From: Clostridiales bacterium | GTDB lineage: Bacteria; Bacillota_A; Clostridia; Christensenellales; Aristaeellaceae | Assembly: GCA_024684665.1 (NCBI GenBank) | Contig: JAIKWN010000234.1 | Span: forward strand, 1 to 53,538 | Length of the DNA: 53,538 bases | Direction: 5' to 3' | Shown here: in pieces, positions 35,924 to 44,246 of the stretch | How positions within the stretch are numbered: position 1 is the stretch's first letter | Layout: the number at the start of each line of letters is the position of its first letter | Position numbers and translations under genes: made by a program | The notes under the pieces: model-generated | Seen by the model: only the letters and a program-made list of their open reading frames with translations | Database searches by the model: none | Told to the model about the DNA's origin: nothing

Positions 35924-38311
35924 TTACACCCTGAGTGCAGCACCGTATTCCATTCTGCAGACATCCAGGATCTTATCCATGACAGGCGCCACATCGTCAT
36001 CTGAGAGGGTGCGCTCCGCACTGCGGAAAACGAGTGAATATGCCACGCTCTTCATGCCCGAGGGCACGGGAACGCCCCGATAGATATCGAATACCTTCAC
36101 GCTCTCAAGAAGCATTCCGCCCGCTTCACCGATCGTTTTCTCCACCTGGCCTACAAGCGCCTCCTCAGGCATCACAAGCGCGATGTCGCGCGTCACTGCC
36201 GGGAAACCGGACAGAGGCTTCATATGGCCCATGGGCTTGGAAAGGTTCAGGAGAAGATCTGCGTCGATTTCCGCCACTGTACAGCGCTTCGAAAGGTCGA
36301 AAGCAGCCATTACGTCCGGATGAACCTCACCTATGAAGGCGACGCGTGCGCCGTCAGCAATCAGCTCCGCGCTGCGCCCGGGATGAGCGTAAGACTCTGT
36401 CGCTCTCTGGATTTCCGGGCATACGCCGAACTGGCGCAGCAGGTCCAGCACCGCGTCCCGCATCGTGTAGAAATCCGCATCCTCTCCATACATGCCAATG
36501 CAGACCGTCATGCGTTCCTCTGGAAGACCGTCTTCCTGCACCGCACCAAAGACCGGCGCGATCTCGTAGAGCATCGCCCGCTCGCTTCCACGGTTCTGAT
36601 TGAGGGCCAGGGTGTTCAGCATGCTGGGTACGAGGGTACTGCGCATAACGCTCGTGTCCTCGCCAAGGGGATTACGGATGCGCAGGAGATTGCGGCGGGG
36701 ATCGTCGCTCGGCAGGCGGAGCTGGTCGATCCAGGCCGGACTAATGAAGGAGAAGCAGCGAATCTCGTACATGCCCTTGCCAACGAGGATGCGACCAATC
36801 CTGTCCGTGATACGCATTCTCGGGTTGCGCGTCCCGGGCGCAGTCTCTCCGCGCAGATTCGTGGAAGGAATGTGTTCGTATCCGTAAATGCGCAGCACTT
36901 CTTCAGAGATGTCCGCCTCGTTCTCAATGTCTTCCCGATCGTTCGGAGCCAGCACGGTCAAAGTATCGCCGTCAAGCTCTGTCTTCATGCGCAGGGAAGA
37001 GAGCACGTGCACCATTTGCTCTCCGGAAAGTGTGACGCCAGTCCGCGCGTTGATGCGCGCGACCGAAGCGGTCACAGGCCGATTCTCTTTCGGATGCGGA
37101 TAGAAATCATAGACATCGTCCACCACGTCGCCCGCATTCAGCAGATTAATCAGCTGGCAGGCACGGTCCGCAGCTTCCCGGCAGGTCATCATGTTCACGC
37201 CCCGCTCAAAGCGTCCGGAAGCCTCCGTGCGAAGACCGAGGGCGCGCGTTGTCAGGCGGATGCTTGTGCGATCGAAAGCAGCAATCTCGAGGAGCACGTC
37301 CTTCGTCTCTTCCGTGATTTCGGATTCCTCACCACCCATGACGCCGGCGATGCCTGTTGCGTTCGTCTCGTCCGCAATCATGAGCATGTCCGGCGTGAGA
37401 TCGCGCTCCTTACCATCCAGCGTCACGATTTTCTCGCCCTCATACGCGCGGCGCACGATGATGTGCCGATTCTTGACCTTCGCAAGGTCGAAAGCATGCA
37501 TGGGGTGCCCTGTTTCCAGCATCACATAGTTCGTGATATCGACGATATTGTTAATCGCCCGGACGCCCGCGGCATGCAGGGCTCTGCGCATCCACATGGG
37601 AGATGGCCCGACGCGCAGGTTGTGCACCACACGCGCGCAATAACGCGGGCAGAGCGTCTCATCCATGACCTCGATGGTCACGTCGTCCGAAACCTTGCCC
37701 GGAACCGCCTCCACATGGATCTCCGGCTTTTTGAATTCCGTTCCCATGGTGGCCGCCGCCTCTCCGGCGACGCCCCAGACTGAAAGGCAGTCCGGCCGGT
37801 TCGCGAGGATCTCGAAATCGATCACCGTCTGGTCGATCCCCAGGATGGGCCTCACGTCCGTACCTGGCGCGTAGTCCTCATGGAAAATCAGGAGGCCCTT
37901 CTCCCCTACGGAGGGATACAGGTATTCCGGTACTCCGAGCTCCGGCCCAGAGCAGCACATACCACAGGATTCTACGCCGCGCAGGACTCCCTTTTTAATT
38001 GTTTTCCCACCAGGGAGAACGGCGCCATCCAGTGCCACGGGAACGAGAGCGCCCTCAAAAACGTTCGGCGCGCCAGTCACGACCTGCACCGGTTCTTCCT
38101 TCCCCACATCGATCATACAGACGACCATGTGATCGGAGTTTTCATGCGGGCGCACGGAAAGGATCTTCCCGACGACGACGCCCTGCACCTCGTCCTTCTG
38201 ATCCTCCACGCCCTCGACGCCCGTGCCATGCCGCACCATGGCCTCCGCGAATTCCTGTGCGTTTACCGGAATTTCCGTATATTCCCGGATCCATTGCATC
38301 GGTATCTTCAT
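35924..38311 (-). CDS. pheT: Phenylalanine--tRNA ligase beta subunit
   Basis: A 795-residue subunit. It has an N-terminal core (WIREYTEIPVNAQEFAEAMV), a tRNA-binding OB domain (VGKILSVRPHENSDHM), B3/B4 editing region (PRYCARVVHNLRVGPSP, HPMHAFDLAKV), B5, and a C-terminal anticodon-binding ferredoxin-like domain (GFPAVTRDIALVMPE). ATG 38309-38311 lies 9 nt after GAGGAGG, better placed than the TTG two codons upstream. It follows pheS by 14 nt and ends at a strong terminator. Confidence 0.96.
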   Translation of the reverse strand: MKIPMQWIREYTEIPVNAQEFAEAMVRHGTGVEGVEDQKDEVQGVVVGKILSVRPHENSDHMVVCMIDVGKEEPVQVVTGAPNVFEGALVPVALDGAVLPGGKTIKKGVLRGVESCGMCCSGPELGVPEYLYPSVGEKGLLIFHEDYAPGTDVRPILGIDQTVIDFEILANRPDCLSVWGVAGEAAATMGTEFKKPEIHVEAVPGKVSDDVTIEVMDETLCPRYCARVVHNLRVGPSPMWMRRALHAAGVRAINNIVDITNYVMLETGHPMHAFDLAKVKNRHIIVRRAYEGEKIVTLDGKERDLTPDMLMIADETNATGIAGVMGGEESEITEETKDVLLEIAAFDRTSIRLTTRALGLRTEASGRFERGVNMMTCREAADRACQLINLLNAGDVVDDVYDFYPHPKENRPVTASVARINARTGVTLSGEQMVHVLSSLRMKTELDGDTLTVLAPNDREDIENEADISEEVLRIYGYEHIPSTNLRGETAPGTRNPRMRITDRIGRILVGKGMYEIRCFSFISPAWIDQLRLPSDDPRRNLLRIRNPLGEDTSVMRSTLVPSMLNTLALNQNRGSERAMLYEIAPVFGAVQEDGLPEERMTVCIGMYGEDADFYTMRDAVLDLLRQFGVCPEIQRATESYAHPGRSAELIADGARVAFIGEVHPDVMAAFDLSKRCTVAEIDADLLLNLSKPMGHMKPLSGFPAVTRDIALVMPEEALVGQVEKTIGEAGGMLLESVKVFDIYRGVPVPSGMKSVAYSLVFRSAERTLSDDDVAPVMDKILDVCRMEYGAALRV

Positions 38312-38325
38312 CGTCAATTTCCTCC

Positions 38326-39360
38326 TCAGTCTTCGCGGAATTGGGAGAGGAAGCGTGCGTCGCCCTCATAGAGCAGACGCATATCCGTGATCCCATAGCG
38401 CAGCATGGCGATGCGCTCCAGACCTACGCCGAAAGCAAATCCGCTGTATTCGCGGCTATCGATCCCGCACATTTCAAGGACCTTCGGATTCACCATCCCG
38501 GCGCCCAGCACCTCGATCCAACCTGTGCCCTTACATATGCGACAGCCCTTCCCATGGCAGTTCACGCAGGTCAAATCCACTTCAGCGGATGGTTCCGTGA
38601 AGGGGAAGAAGGACGGGCGGAAGCGGGTAGTAACGTCCGCTCCGTACAGCGCCTTTGCGAAGGCATCCAGCGTGCCCTTCAGGTCGCCCATGGTCACGTC
38701 CCGGTCGATGACGAGGCCTTCCATCTGATGGAAGACCGGAGAATGTGTCGCGTCCACCTCGTCCGCGCGGAACACGCGCCCCGGACATACGATGCGGATC
38801 GGCGGCTTCCGGGAGAGCATCGTCCTCGCCTGTACTGGCGAGGTCTGCGTGCGCAGGACTACGTTGTCGTTCACGTAAAAGGTATCCTGCGCATCCCGCG
38901 CCGGATGGTTTTTCGGGATGTTCAGCAGTTCGAAGTTATAGAGGTCCAATTCAACCTCCGGCCCCTCCACAACATCGAAGCCCATGCCGGTGAAGACCCG
39001 AAGGATTTCCTCCTGCACGAGGGAGATCGGATGCATACTCCCGATTTCCGTGTGTTTCCGCGGTTCGGTGACGTCAATGGTCTCCTTTGCGAGGCGCGCA
39101 TCCTGTTCCGCCTGGCGAACACGGCGCTCGATCTCCTCCATTCGCTCGGTCACCTGTGCGCGGACGGCGTTGATCATCTGTCCTGCCTTTGGCCGCTCTT
39201 CCGGTGAGAGTTGCCCCATCTGCTTGAGCAGTGCGGTCAGCTCACCCTTCTTGCCGAGGACGCGCAGGCGGAACTCCTCCAACGCACCCTTATCGCGGAT
39301 TTTTTCCATCTGGCCCGCGGCCTCCGCCTGAATTCTTTCCAGCTGTTCCCGAATGTCCAT
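38326..39360 (-). CDS. pheS: Phenylalanine--tRNA ligase alpha subunit
   Basis: A 344-residue catalytic subunit of class II PheRS. The N-terminal coiled-coil that contacts tRNA (about 1-90) contains LRVLGKKGELTALLKQMG. Motif 2 and 3 regions include VFRADEVDATHSPVFHQMEG, FRPSFFPFTEPSAEVD and GFAFGVGLERIAMLRYGI. A CxxC...CxxC pair (CVNCHGKGCRIC) resembles the zinc-like knuckle of clostridial forms. ATG 39358-39360 follows AGGAGG, downstream of the T-box terminator; the longer in-frame reading lies within the leader RNA. Confidence 0.96.
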   Translation of the reverse strand: MDIREQLERIQAEAAGQMEKIRDKGALEEFRLRVLGKKGELTALLKQMGQLSPEERPKAGQMINAVRAQVTERMEEIERRVRQAEQDARLAKETIDVTEPRKHTEIGSMHPISLVQEEILRVFTGMGFDVVEGPEVELDLYNFELLNIPKNHPARDAQDTFYVNDNVVLRTQTSPVQARTMLSRKPPIRIVCPGRVFRADEVDATHSPVFHQMEGLVIDRDVTMGDLKGTLDAFAKALYGADVTTRFRPSFFPFTEPSAEVDLTCVNCHGKGCRICKGTGWIEVLGAGMVNPKVLEMCGIDSREYSGFAFGVGLERIAMLRYGITDMRLLYEGDARFLSQFRED

Positions 39361-39370
39361 GCTTTCCTCC

Positions 39371-39603
39371 TGTAAAACAAAAGCCCGCCCCCATCGGGAC
39401 GAGCTGTTCTCGTGATACCACCCGGATTCGCCGTCCATTTTTCCGGACAGCCTCCTTATGCGGTAACGGCGCCACCGTCCCCGCCTACGTATCAGCGGAG
39501 AAGCTCCCGGGTGAATGTGCGCTTTCCTTCCCAAACGGACTTGCAGCCTGGATCCGTTCTCTCTTCGGGGGTGTCTGCGCATACGTCCCGTTCATCGCGT
39601 TTC
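39371..39603 (-). promoter_or_regulatory. T-box riboswitch (tRNA-Phe) upstream of pheST
   Basis: The leader of about 240 nt contains the T-box core GGGTGGTATCACG (39423-39411) and a terminator whose arms 39404-39396 and 39391-39383 make 9 bp, followed by TTTTGTTTT. In Stem I, TGCGC/GCGCA and CGGG/CCCG helices flank an internal loop that presents UUC (39515-39513) followed by A, a Phe specifier codon. Uncharged tRNA-Phe should stabilise the antiterminator and switch on pheST. Confidence 0.93.
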
Positions 39604-39609
39604 CGGGGC

Positions 39610-39638
39610 ATTATACATGATTCTCTCCCGGATGACAA
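39610..39638 (-). promoter_or_regulatory. Promoter of the pheST operon
   Basis: On the minus strand, TTGTCA (39633-39638), a 17-nt spacer and a perfect TATAAT (39610-39615). Transcription would begin near 39603, at the start of the T-box leader. Confidence 0.88.
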
Positions 39639-39710
39639 GCTTTTACGAAGATTTGTTTACGTACTGCGCCGCGGTTCAGACCAGGACAAGCCGCTTACCC
39701 CGGCGCACTG

Positions 39711-40346
39711 TCACGCCGCAGCCGTCGCCGTGCGACAGAAGAACGGACGCATTGCAAGGTGAATCAGCCCGCCGTTCGCCGCAGTGACCAGAATCCCGGA
39801 AATTGCGGTCCGCGGACCGTACACGGGCGCAGCAAACAGGCACGCAACGACGCCGACTATGGCAACACATAGGCCGGTAGACAGCGAAGTCCGGTGGCTC
39901 GCGATCTCAGCGACGATATCCAGACCGCCGGAAGCCGTACCGGAAAGGAAGAGGATGCACTGTCCCGCCGTAAGCCAAAGCAGGAAGAACAGAACATCCA
40001 GCATCAAATGCCCGGAAGATAGGGTTCTCACGTCGATCATCCGGGGAATGATCTCCATAAATATGGGTAGAAGAACCGACACACAGGCTGACTTGATCCC
40101 GAATCGCATCCCCAGAAAGCGCGCCCCAAGCAGAAGACAGAGGAGATTCAGGACAAGCGCCAACACGGAAACCGAAACCGGAAAAACCTCTGAAAGGATC
40201 AAAGACAGCCCGGCAACACTCCCCGTAACGATCCGATTCGGTTCCATATAAGCGACGACCGCCAGTGCAACACAAAACGAACCGAAAACAAGCGCCAGCG
40301 CCTCCGCCGTCCTCCGTGCTGTTTTTCCGTTTTTCTTTCTCTCCAT
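39711..40346 (-). CDS. YitT family membrane protein (short form)
   Basis: A 211-residue protein with about five or six membrane helices. The YitT-type motifs are MEPNRIVTGSVAGLSLIL, LNLLCLLLGARFLG and LFLSGTASGGLDIVAEI. Typical YitT proteins are about 280 residues with a C-terminal DUF2179 domain; here the protein ends after the membrane core. The function of the family is not established. AAGGAGG precedes ATG 40346. It is divergent from a lysR gene across 157 nt. Confidence 0.83.
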   Translation of the reverse strand: MERKKNGKTARRTAEALALVFGSFCVALAVVAYMEPNRIVTGSVAGLSLILSEVFPVSVSVLALVLNLLCLLLGARFLGMRFGIKSACVSVLLPIFMEIIPRMIDVRTLSSGHLMLDVLFFLLWLTAGQCILFLSGTASGGLDIVAEIASHRTSLSTGLCVAIVGVVACLFAAPVYGPRTAISGILVTAANGGLIHLAMRPFFCRTATAAA

Positions 40347-40415
40347 ACCGTTCCTCCTTCGCCAGCCGCCTATGTCGTAAGCCCGCTTTCGTTTCCTAAT
40401 ATTTGTTTTGCTTGC

Positions 40416-40444
40416 ATTAAAGCACGAAAAAAAGCCCTTTACAA
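40416..40444 (-). promoter_or_regulatory. Promoter for the yitT-like gene
   Basis: On the minus strand, TTGTAA (40439-40444), a 17-nt spacer and TTTAAT (40416-40421). Its -35 box overlaps the -35 box of the divergent lysR promoter and lies within the palindrome at 40434-40448. Confidence 0.6.
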
Positions 40445-40467
40445 GGGCATTTATCGCATATTATAAT
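40438..40467 (+). promoter_or_regulatory. Promoter for the lysR gene
   Basis: TTTACA (40438-40443), an 18-nt spacer and TATAAT (40462-40467). A second weaker -10-like TATACT lies at 40478-40483. The -35 sits in the palindrome GCCCTT-TAC-AAGGGC (40434-40448), which could bind a regulator that affects both divergent genes. Confidence 0.6.
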
Positions 40468-40503
40468 CAGTTTATCTTATACTATTGGCGAACGGAGGAT
40501 ATC

Positions 40504-41394
40504 ATGAACGTTAACCAGCTGAAATACTTCATTTCCGTTGCGGAGCTCCGCAGCTTTTCCGCCGCCGCTGCCGCGCATTACATCACGCAGACCGCCATGA
40601 CCCAGCAGATACGTACCCTGGAGGAGACCGTCGGTTGCCAGCTGATCGACCGCTCGTCCCGTCCTGTACGCCTAACTCCCTCCGGCGTCAGCTTTCTCGC
40701 TGACGCGCGGCGCATGTGCCTCCTGCTTTCCGGGGCGATCGAGCGGGCCAACGACGCCGCCGAGGGGCAAACTGGCACCCTGCGAATCGGCTATCTCAAG
40801 GGATACGAGCGCAGCGACCTGTCCAATCGTCTTCGGGCTTTCCACCGCCTTTATCCCGGAATCCGCCTGACCTGCTCGCGCGACACCACAGATCGTCTTG
40901 CTGCAGCGCTTAGGTCCGACGAATACGATCTTATCTATACATGGGACTCCACCCGCCTCCGGGCAAATCCGGACTTTGCTTCCGAGGAGGTTGAACGGGC
41001 GCGGCTCACCGCAGCGTTGTACGCCGCCCATCCCCTTGTGCAGCGGGAATTCCTGACGCGCCAGGATCTGTCTGGAGAGCCAATTATCTATATGTCTCCG
41101 TCTGAAGAAAATGAAAACGCCGGAGACAGCGTTTTCCTAGCTATGTACCGGAATGCCGGCTATGAGCCAAATATCATCCTGCGCTCCACGGATGTGGAAT
41201 CCATCCTCATCCTTGTGGCAGCGGAGGAGGGCGTTTCCATCCTACCGGATTACTGCGTCCGCAAGATCACAAATGCAGACGGCATAGTCTTCCTCCCAAT
41301 GCAGGGTGCAGAAGAGGTGGAAGAAATCCACATGCTTTGGAAAAAGAACAATCCGAACCCTGCGCTTGCAAGGTTTCTCTCCATGGCCCAGTGA
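40504..41394 (+). CDS. LysR family transcriptional regulator
   Basis: A 296-residue regulator with the LysR winged helix (MNVNQLKYFISVAELRSF ... MTQQIRTLEETVGCQLIDR, about 1-65) and a periplasmic-binding-like effector domain (from about 90). GGAGG lies just before ATG 40504; the frame extends 32 codons upstream through the promoter and is not needed. The divergent yitT-like gene is the likely target besides itself. The effector is not predictable. Its stop lies only 2 nt from the stop of the convergent hydrolase gene. Confidence 0.9.
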   Translation: MNVNQLKYFISVAELRSFSAAAAAHYITQTAMTQQIRTLEETVGCQLIDRSSRPVRLTPSGVSFLADARRMCLLLSGAIERANDAAEGQTGTLRIGYLKGYERSDLSNRLRAFHRLYPGIRLTCSRDTTDRLAAALRSDEYDLIYTWDSTRLRANPDFASEEVERARLTAALYAAHPLVQREFLTRQDLSGEPIIYMSPSEENENAGDSVFLAMYRNAGYEPNIILRSTDVESILILVAAEEGVSILPDYCVRKITNADGIVFLPMQGAEEVEEIHMLWKKNNPNPALARFLSMAQ

Positions 41395-41396
41395 CA

Positions 41397-42635
41397 TTAC
41401 TCCGCTTCCGCAAGCTCCAAGCCACACAACCGGCGAAACACAGGCTGATGCAAATACCCGTCCTTCAGATGAACGTACTCCGCGGAGCAGGGAACCTGCC
41501 GTCCATCCGGCCAGAGGACACAGCCCGACCCGTCTGCCTTAAGCCCCAGATCCTCCCAACGCTCCTCCTCACGCAAAATGACACGGGAGACACGGTTATG
41601 GCAACGGTTGCCGAGATACACGAGGAAAAGGCCACGCTCGGGATCGATGCACAGATGATTCCCGGTGAAGCCGGATAGACCGATCGCTCCTTCGCCCATC
41701 CAGGAAGGCAACTCAGAGAGCCGCTGCACGGGATGGCGCGTAAAACACATATACCCCATAAACTGGCGATACGTCCCATCCGGGTTCCTCCGCCCCGTCC
41801 GGTTCTTCCCCATCTCTCGCAGTGTATCCTTTCGAATGAATTCTCCGGCAAGCAGCCCCTGGCAGAGACGGGTCATATCCGCCGCAGTCGAAAAAAGCCC
41901 TGCATGCCCGCAGAGATCCTCGCCATGCGGAGAGAGGAGCCGTGCTTTCGGATCATTGACAATCCCCGGAAGCTGGTTTGCGCGCAGAATGTAGTTCCCC
42001 TTCACGATCTGGTGCTCCCGGTCGTAGGAAACGCAGCGTGCCCGGTCTTCTTCGCCGATTGTGGCATGCGTGTCCGTCATGCCGAGGGGGCGGAAGAGCA
42101 TGTGCTCCATCGCCTTAAATAGCGGCAGGCCTGTCCGTGCTTCCACAACGTATTTGCATACCATGGCGTTCATGTCCGAATAGATGCGGTTCTCCGGTGT
42201 CGGCCCGCGATGGATCGCAAAGAGCCGTTTTATCCCCTCCTCCGCTGTCCCCGCAGCGTCCACCCGCTCGTCCGTCTGCAGGGAAGCAAGGTAACAAAGG
42301 ACGTCGCCTAGCTTCGTGTCCTTAAGGTTAACAAAGCGTGGGTCAATGTCCCAGATCGTTTCCTCAAGAGAGACCCTGCCCTCTTCCCATAGGCGCATAA
42401 TGAGCAATCCTGTCACGAATTTTGTGAGGCTCGCAAGGTCGAAAAGCGCGTCCGCTGTAAGCGGGCGCGCGTCCTCTCTGCCTTCTGCGTCCGTTTCCCG
42501 CGCCCGGCCGTAGCGAACCGTCTCCGACACGTCTGCTGTGCCATAGGAAGCCGACAGGCAGGAGAGCATGCGCAGTTCGTCGCAGAGCAGGATGATGGAA
42601 TTCCGGATCGCCACAGGCTCATCACGTTCTTGCAT
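41397..42635 (-). CDS. Serine hydrolase, class C beta-lactamase / esterase family
   Basis: A 412-residue cytosolic-looking protein with no signal peptide. SLTK (69-72) is the catalytic SxxK, YSD (152-154) fits the YxN position, and GFTGN near 320 stands where the KTG-like motif belongs. GLFSTAADMTRLCQGL is typical of the EstB/AmpC-related group. Members are esterases, D-aminopeptidases or wall-modifying enzymes; without a signal peptide, an intracellular esterase or amidase is more likely. AAGGAG precedes ATG 42635. It is 66 nt downstream of preA and converges on lysR. Confidence 0.85.
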   Translation of the reverse strand: MQERDEPVAIRNSIILLCDELRMLSCLSASYGTADVSETVRYGRARETDAEGREDARPLTADALFDLASLTKFVTGLLIMRLWEEGRVSLEETIWDIDPRFVNLKDTKLGDVLCYLASLQTDERVDAAGTAEEGIKRLFAIHRGPTPENRIYSDMNAMVCKYVVEARTGLPLFKAMEHMLFRPLGMTDTHATIGEEDRARCVSYDREHQIVKGNYILRANQLPGIVNDPKARLLSPHGEDLCGHAGLFSTAADMTRLCQGLLAGEFIRKDTLREMGKNRTGRRNPDGTYRQFMGYMCFTRHPVQRLSELPSWMGEGAIGLSGFTGNHLCIDPERGLFLVYLGNRCHNRVSRVILREEERWEDLGLKADGSGCVLWPDGRQVPCSAEYVHLKDGYLHQPVFRRLCGLELAEAE

Positions 42636-42701
42636 GGCGTCTCCTTACAACAGTTTTAATATCAAACAGCATAAATAGCACATTTGGGTTGCAGCATGGA
42701 G

Positions 42702-44204
42702 TTACGGTATGGCATAGCGTTTCCCGCCGGGAGAAATCGCCCTCTGCGGGCAGACCAGCACGCAGAGATGGCAGCCGACGCAGTTCTTTCCCATCAAGAC
42801 AGGGCGCCGATTTTCATCCAGACGGATTGCCTGATGCCCACCGTCGGAGCAGGAGATCACACATCTGCCACAGCCGATGCAGCGCGCCCTTTTGAAACTC
42901 GGGTAGATGATGGTGTCGCGTTCCAGCGTGTCCGTCGTCGCGTTCAGGGAAGAAAGTCCCAACCCCACAATCTCTTTTACACTGGAAAAGCCCTTTTCCT
43001 TCAGATACAGGTTCAAGCCGCTCGTGAGGTCCTCGATGATCCGATAGCCGTACTGCATCACGGCAGTCGTTACCTGTATGCTTCCACCGCCGAGGAGGAG
43101 GAATTCCAGCGCATCCCGCCAGGTTTCAACCCCGCCCATGGCGGAGAGATGCATCCCAGAAAGCCTCGGGTTCGCCCCCATTTCCGCGATGAAACGCAGA
43201 GCGATTGGCCGCACGGCGCCCCCGCTGTATCCGCCAACTGCGCTCTTTCCGTGGACGGATGGAGAAGAAACGTAGGTGTGCGGATTGACGCCCACCACAG
43301 ACTTGATGGTGTTGATGGCGGCGATGCCATCCGCCCCACCCCTCCGGGCTGCCTCGGCCGCAGGGCTCATTATCGCTACATTTGGCGTAAGTTTCGCGAG
43401 GACAGGGATCCTGCAGGCTCGCTTTGCCGCAGCGGTGAAGCGTTCTACGAGAGACGGAACCTGGCCGATATCACTTCCCAGTCCGCCTTCTGCCATATTC
43501 GGGCAGGAGAAATTCAGCTCCACCGCGTCCGCGCCGTTGTCTTCGCAGCGCGCTGCAAGCTCGCCCCATTCCCTTTCGTTCTGCCCCATGATCGAAGCGA
43601 GAATCGCTTTCCCGGGATACTTTGCTTTCAGCCGGCAGAAGAAATTCATGATTTCCGTCACGCTGTGATCTGAAAGCTGCTCAATGTTCTTGAAACCGAT
43701 AATGCTGCCGTCGCCGCCTGTGACAGCGGAAAACCGGGGCGACGCCTCATGAATGTCCAGGGTCGAAATCGTCTTAAAACAGACTCCCGCCCATCCGGCG
43801 TCAAATGCTCGAGCGCACATATCGTATGTGCTTGCCACCACAGAGGAGGACAGCAGGAAAGGATTCTCAAGCGGAACACCGCAAATATCGCAGGCAAGGC
43901 GGCTGCTTTCTTCCGGCAGCGGTGTTTCGCACTGCGGGCGCACCTCCTCAGCGAGTTTCTCCATCACTGCGCGGATGGGCACTTCCCCAGAGCGAACACA
44001 GGCGCGCTCGCAGGGGGCGTCACATGCGCGGCAAGGATTATCCTCCGGAAGGCGAAGAGCCGCAGTCTGCTCGTTCTCAAACCAGATGCTGCGCAGCAAC
44101 GACGCGGGTTTCATAACGCCGCAGGCCGCGTCGCAGGGCGCATCCTTGCATAATGCGCATCGCGTTATTTCAGCGCGAGGGATAGTAGCGCGAATCGGAA
44201 TCAT
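42702..44204 (-). CDS. preA: PreA-like dihydropyrimidine/dihydroorotate dehydrogenase with N-terminal Fe-S module
   Basis: A 500-residue protein. The N-terminal cysteines C16-x2-C-x4-C-x3-C28 and C58-x2-C-x3-C-x3-C69 resemble the N-terminal Fe-S domain of PreT and of mammalian DPD. From about 104 follows the FMN barrel of DPD/PreA (LENPFLLSSSVVAS, AGWAGVCFKTI, ELNFSCPNMAEGGLGSDIGQ with the active-site Cys, INTIKSVVGVN). The C-terminus has two 4Fe-4S motifs (CIGCGRCVISC and CVGCHLCVLVC). Thus it carries the Fe-S parts and the FMN barrel of DPD but lacks the FAD and NADPH domains, and no preT is adjacent. It probably reduces uracil/thymine or a related ring with an external electron donor. Confidence 0.85.
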   Translation of the reverse strand: MIPIRATIPRAEITRCALCKDAPCDAACGVMKPASLLRSIWFENEQTAALRLPEDNPCRACDAPCERACVRSGEVPIRAVMEKLAEEVRPQCETPLPEESSRLACDICGVPLENPFLLSSSVVASTYDMCARAFDAGWAGVCFKTISTLDIHEASPRFSAVTGGDGSIIGFKNIEQLSDHSVTEIMNFFCRLKAKYPGKAILASIMGQNEREWGELAARCEDNGADAVELNFSCPNMAEGGLGSDIGQVPSLVERFTAAAKRACRIPVLAKLTPNVAIMSPAAEAARRGGADGIAAINTIKSVVGVNPHTYVSSPSVHGKSAVGGYSGGAVRPIALRFIAEMGANPRLSGMHLSAMGGVETWRDALEFLLLGGGSIQVTTAVMQYGYRIIEDLTSGLNLYLKEKGFSSVKEIVGLGLSSLNATTDTLERDTIIYPSFKRARCIGCGRCVISCSDGGHQAIRLDENRRPVLMGKNCVGCHLCVLVCPQRAISPGGKRYAIP

Positions 44205-44246
44205 CGAATTCCTCCTTTCGGCCCTAGATCTCCCCTTAAAAACAAC

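Noticed and set aside
36224..37783. Long plus-strand open frame (519 codons) opposite pheT
   Set aside because: Antisense to an intact pheT, no ribosome site or recognisable domain.
39361..39582. N-terminal extension of pheS upstream of 39360
   Set aside because: This stretch is the T-box leader RNA; the extended protein is Arg-rich and unrelated to PheS.
40427..40448. Palindrome with a run of seven A that could read as a minus-strand terminator
   Set aside because: The stem is only 6 bp with a 3-nt loop, no minus-strand transcript is expected to end here, and it coincides with two divergent -35 boxes, so an operator or promoter role fits better.
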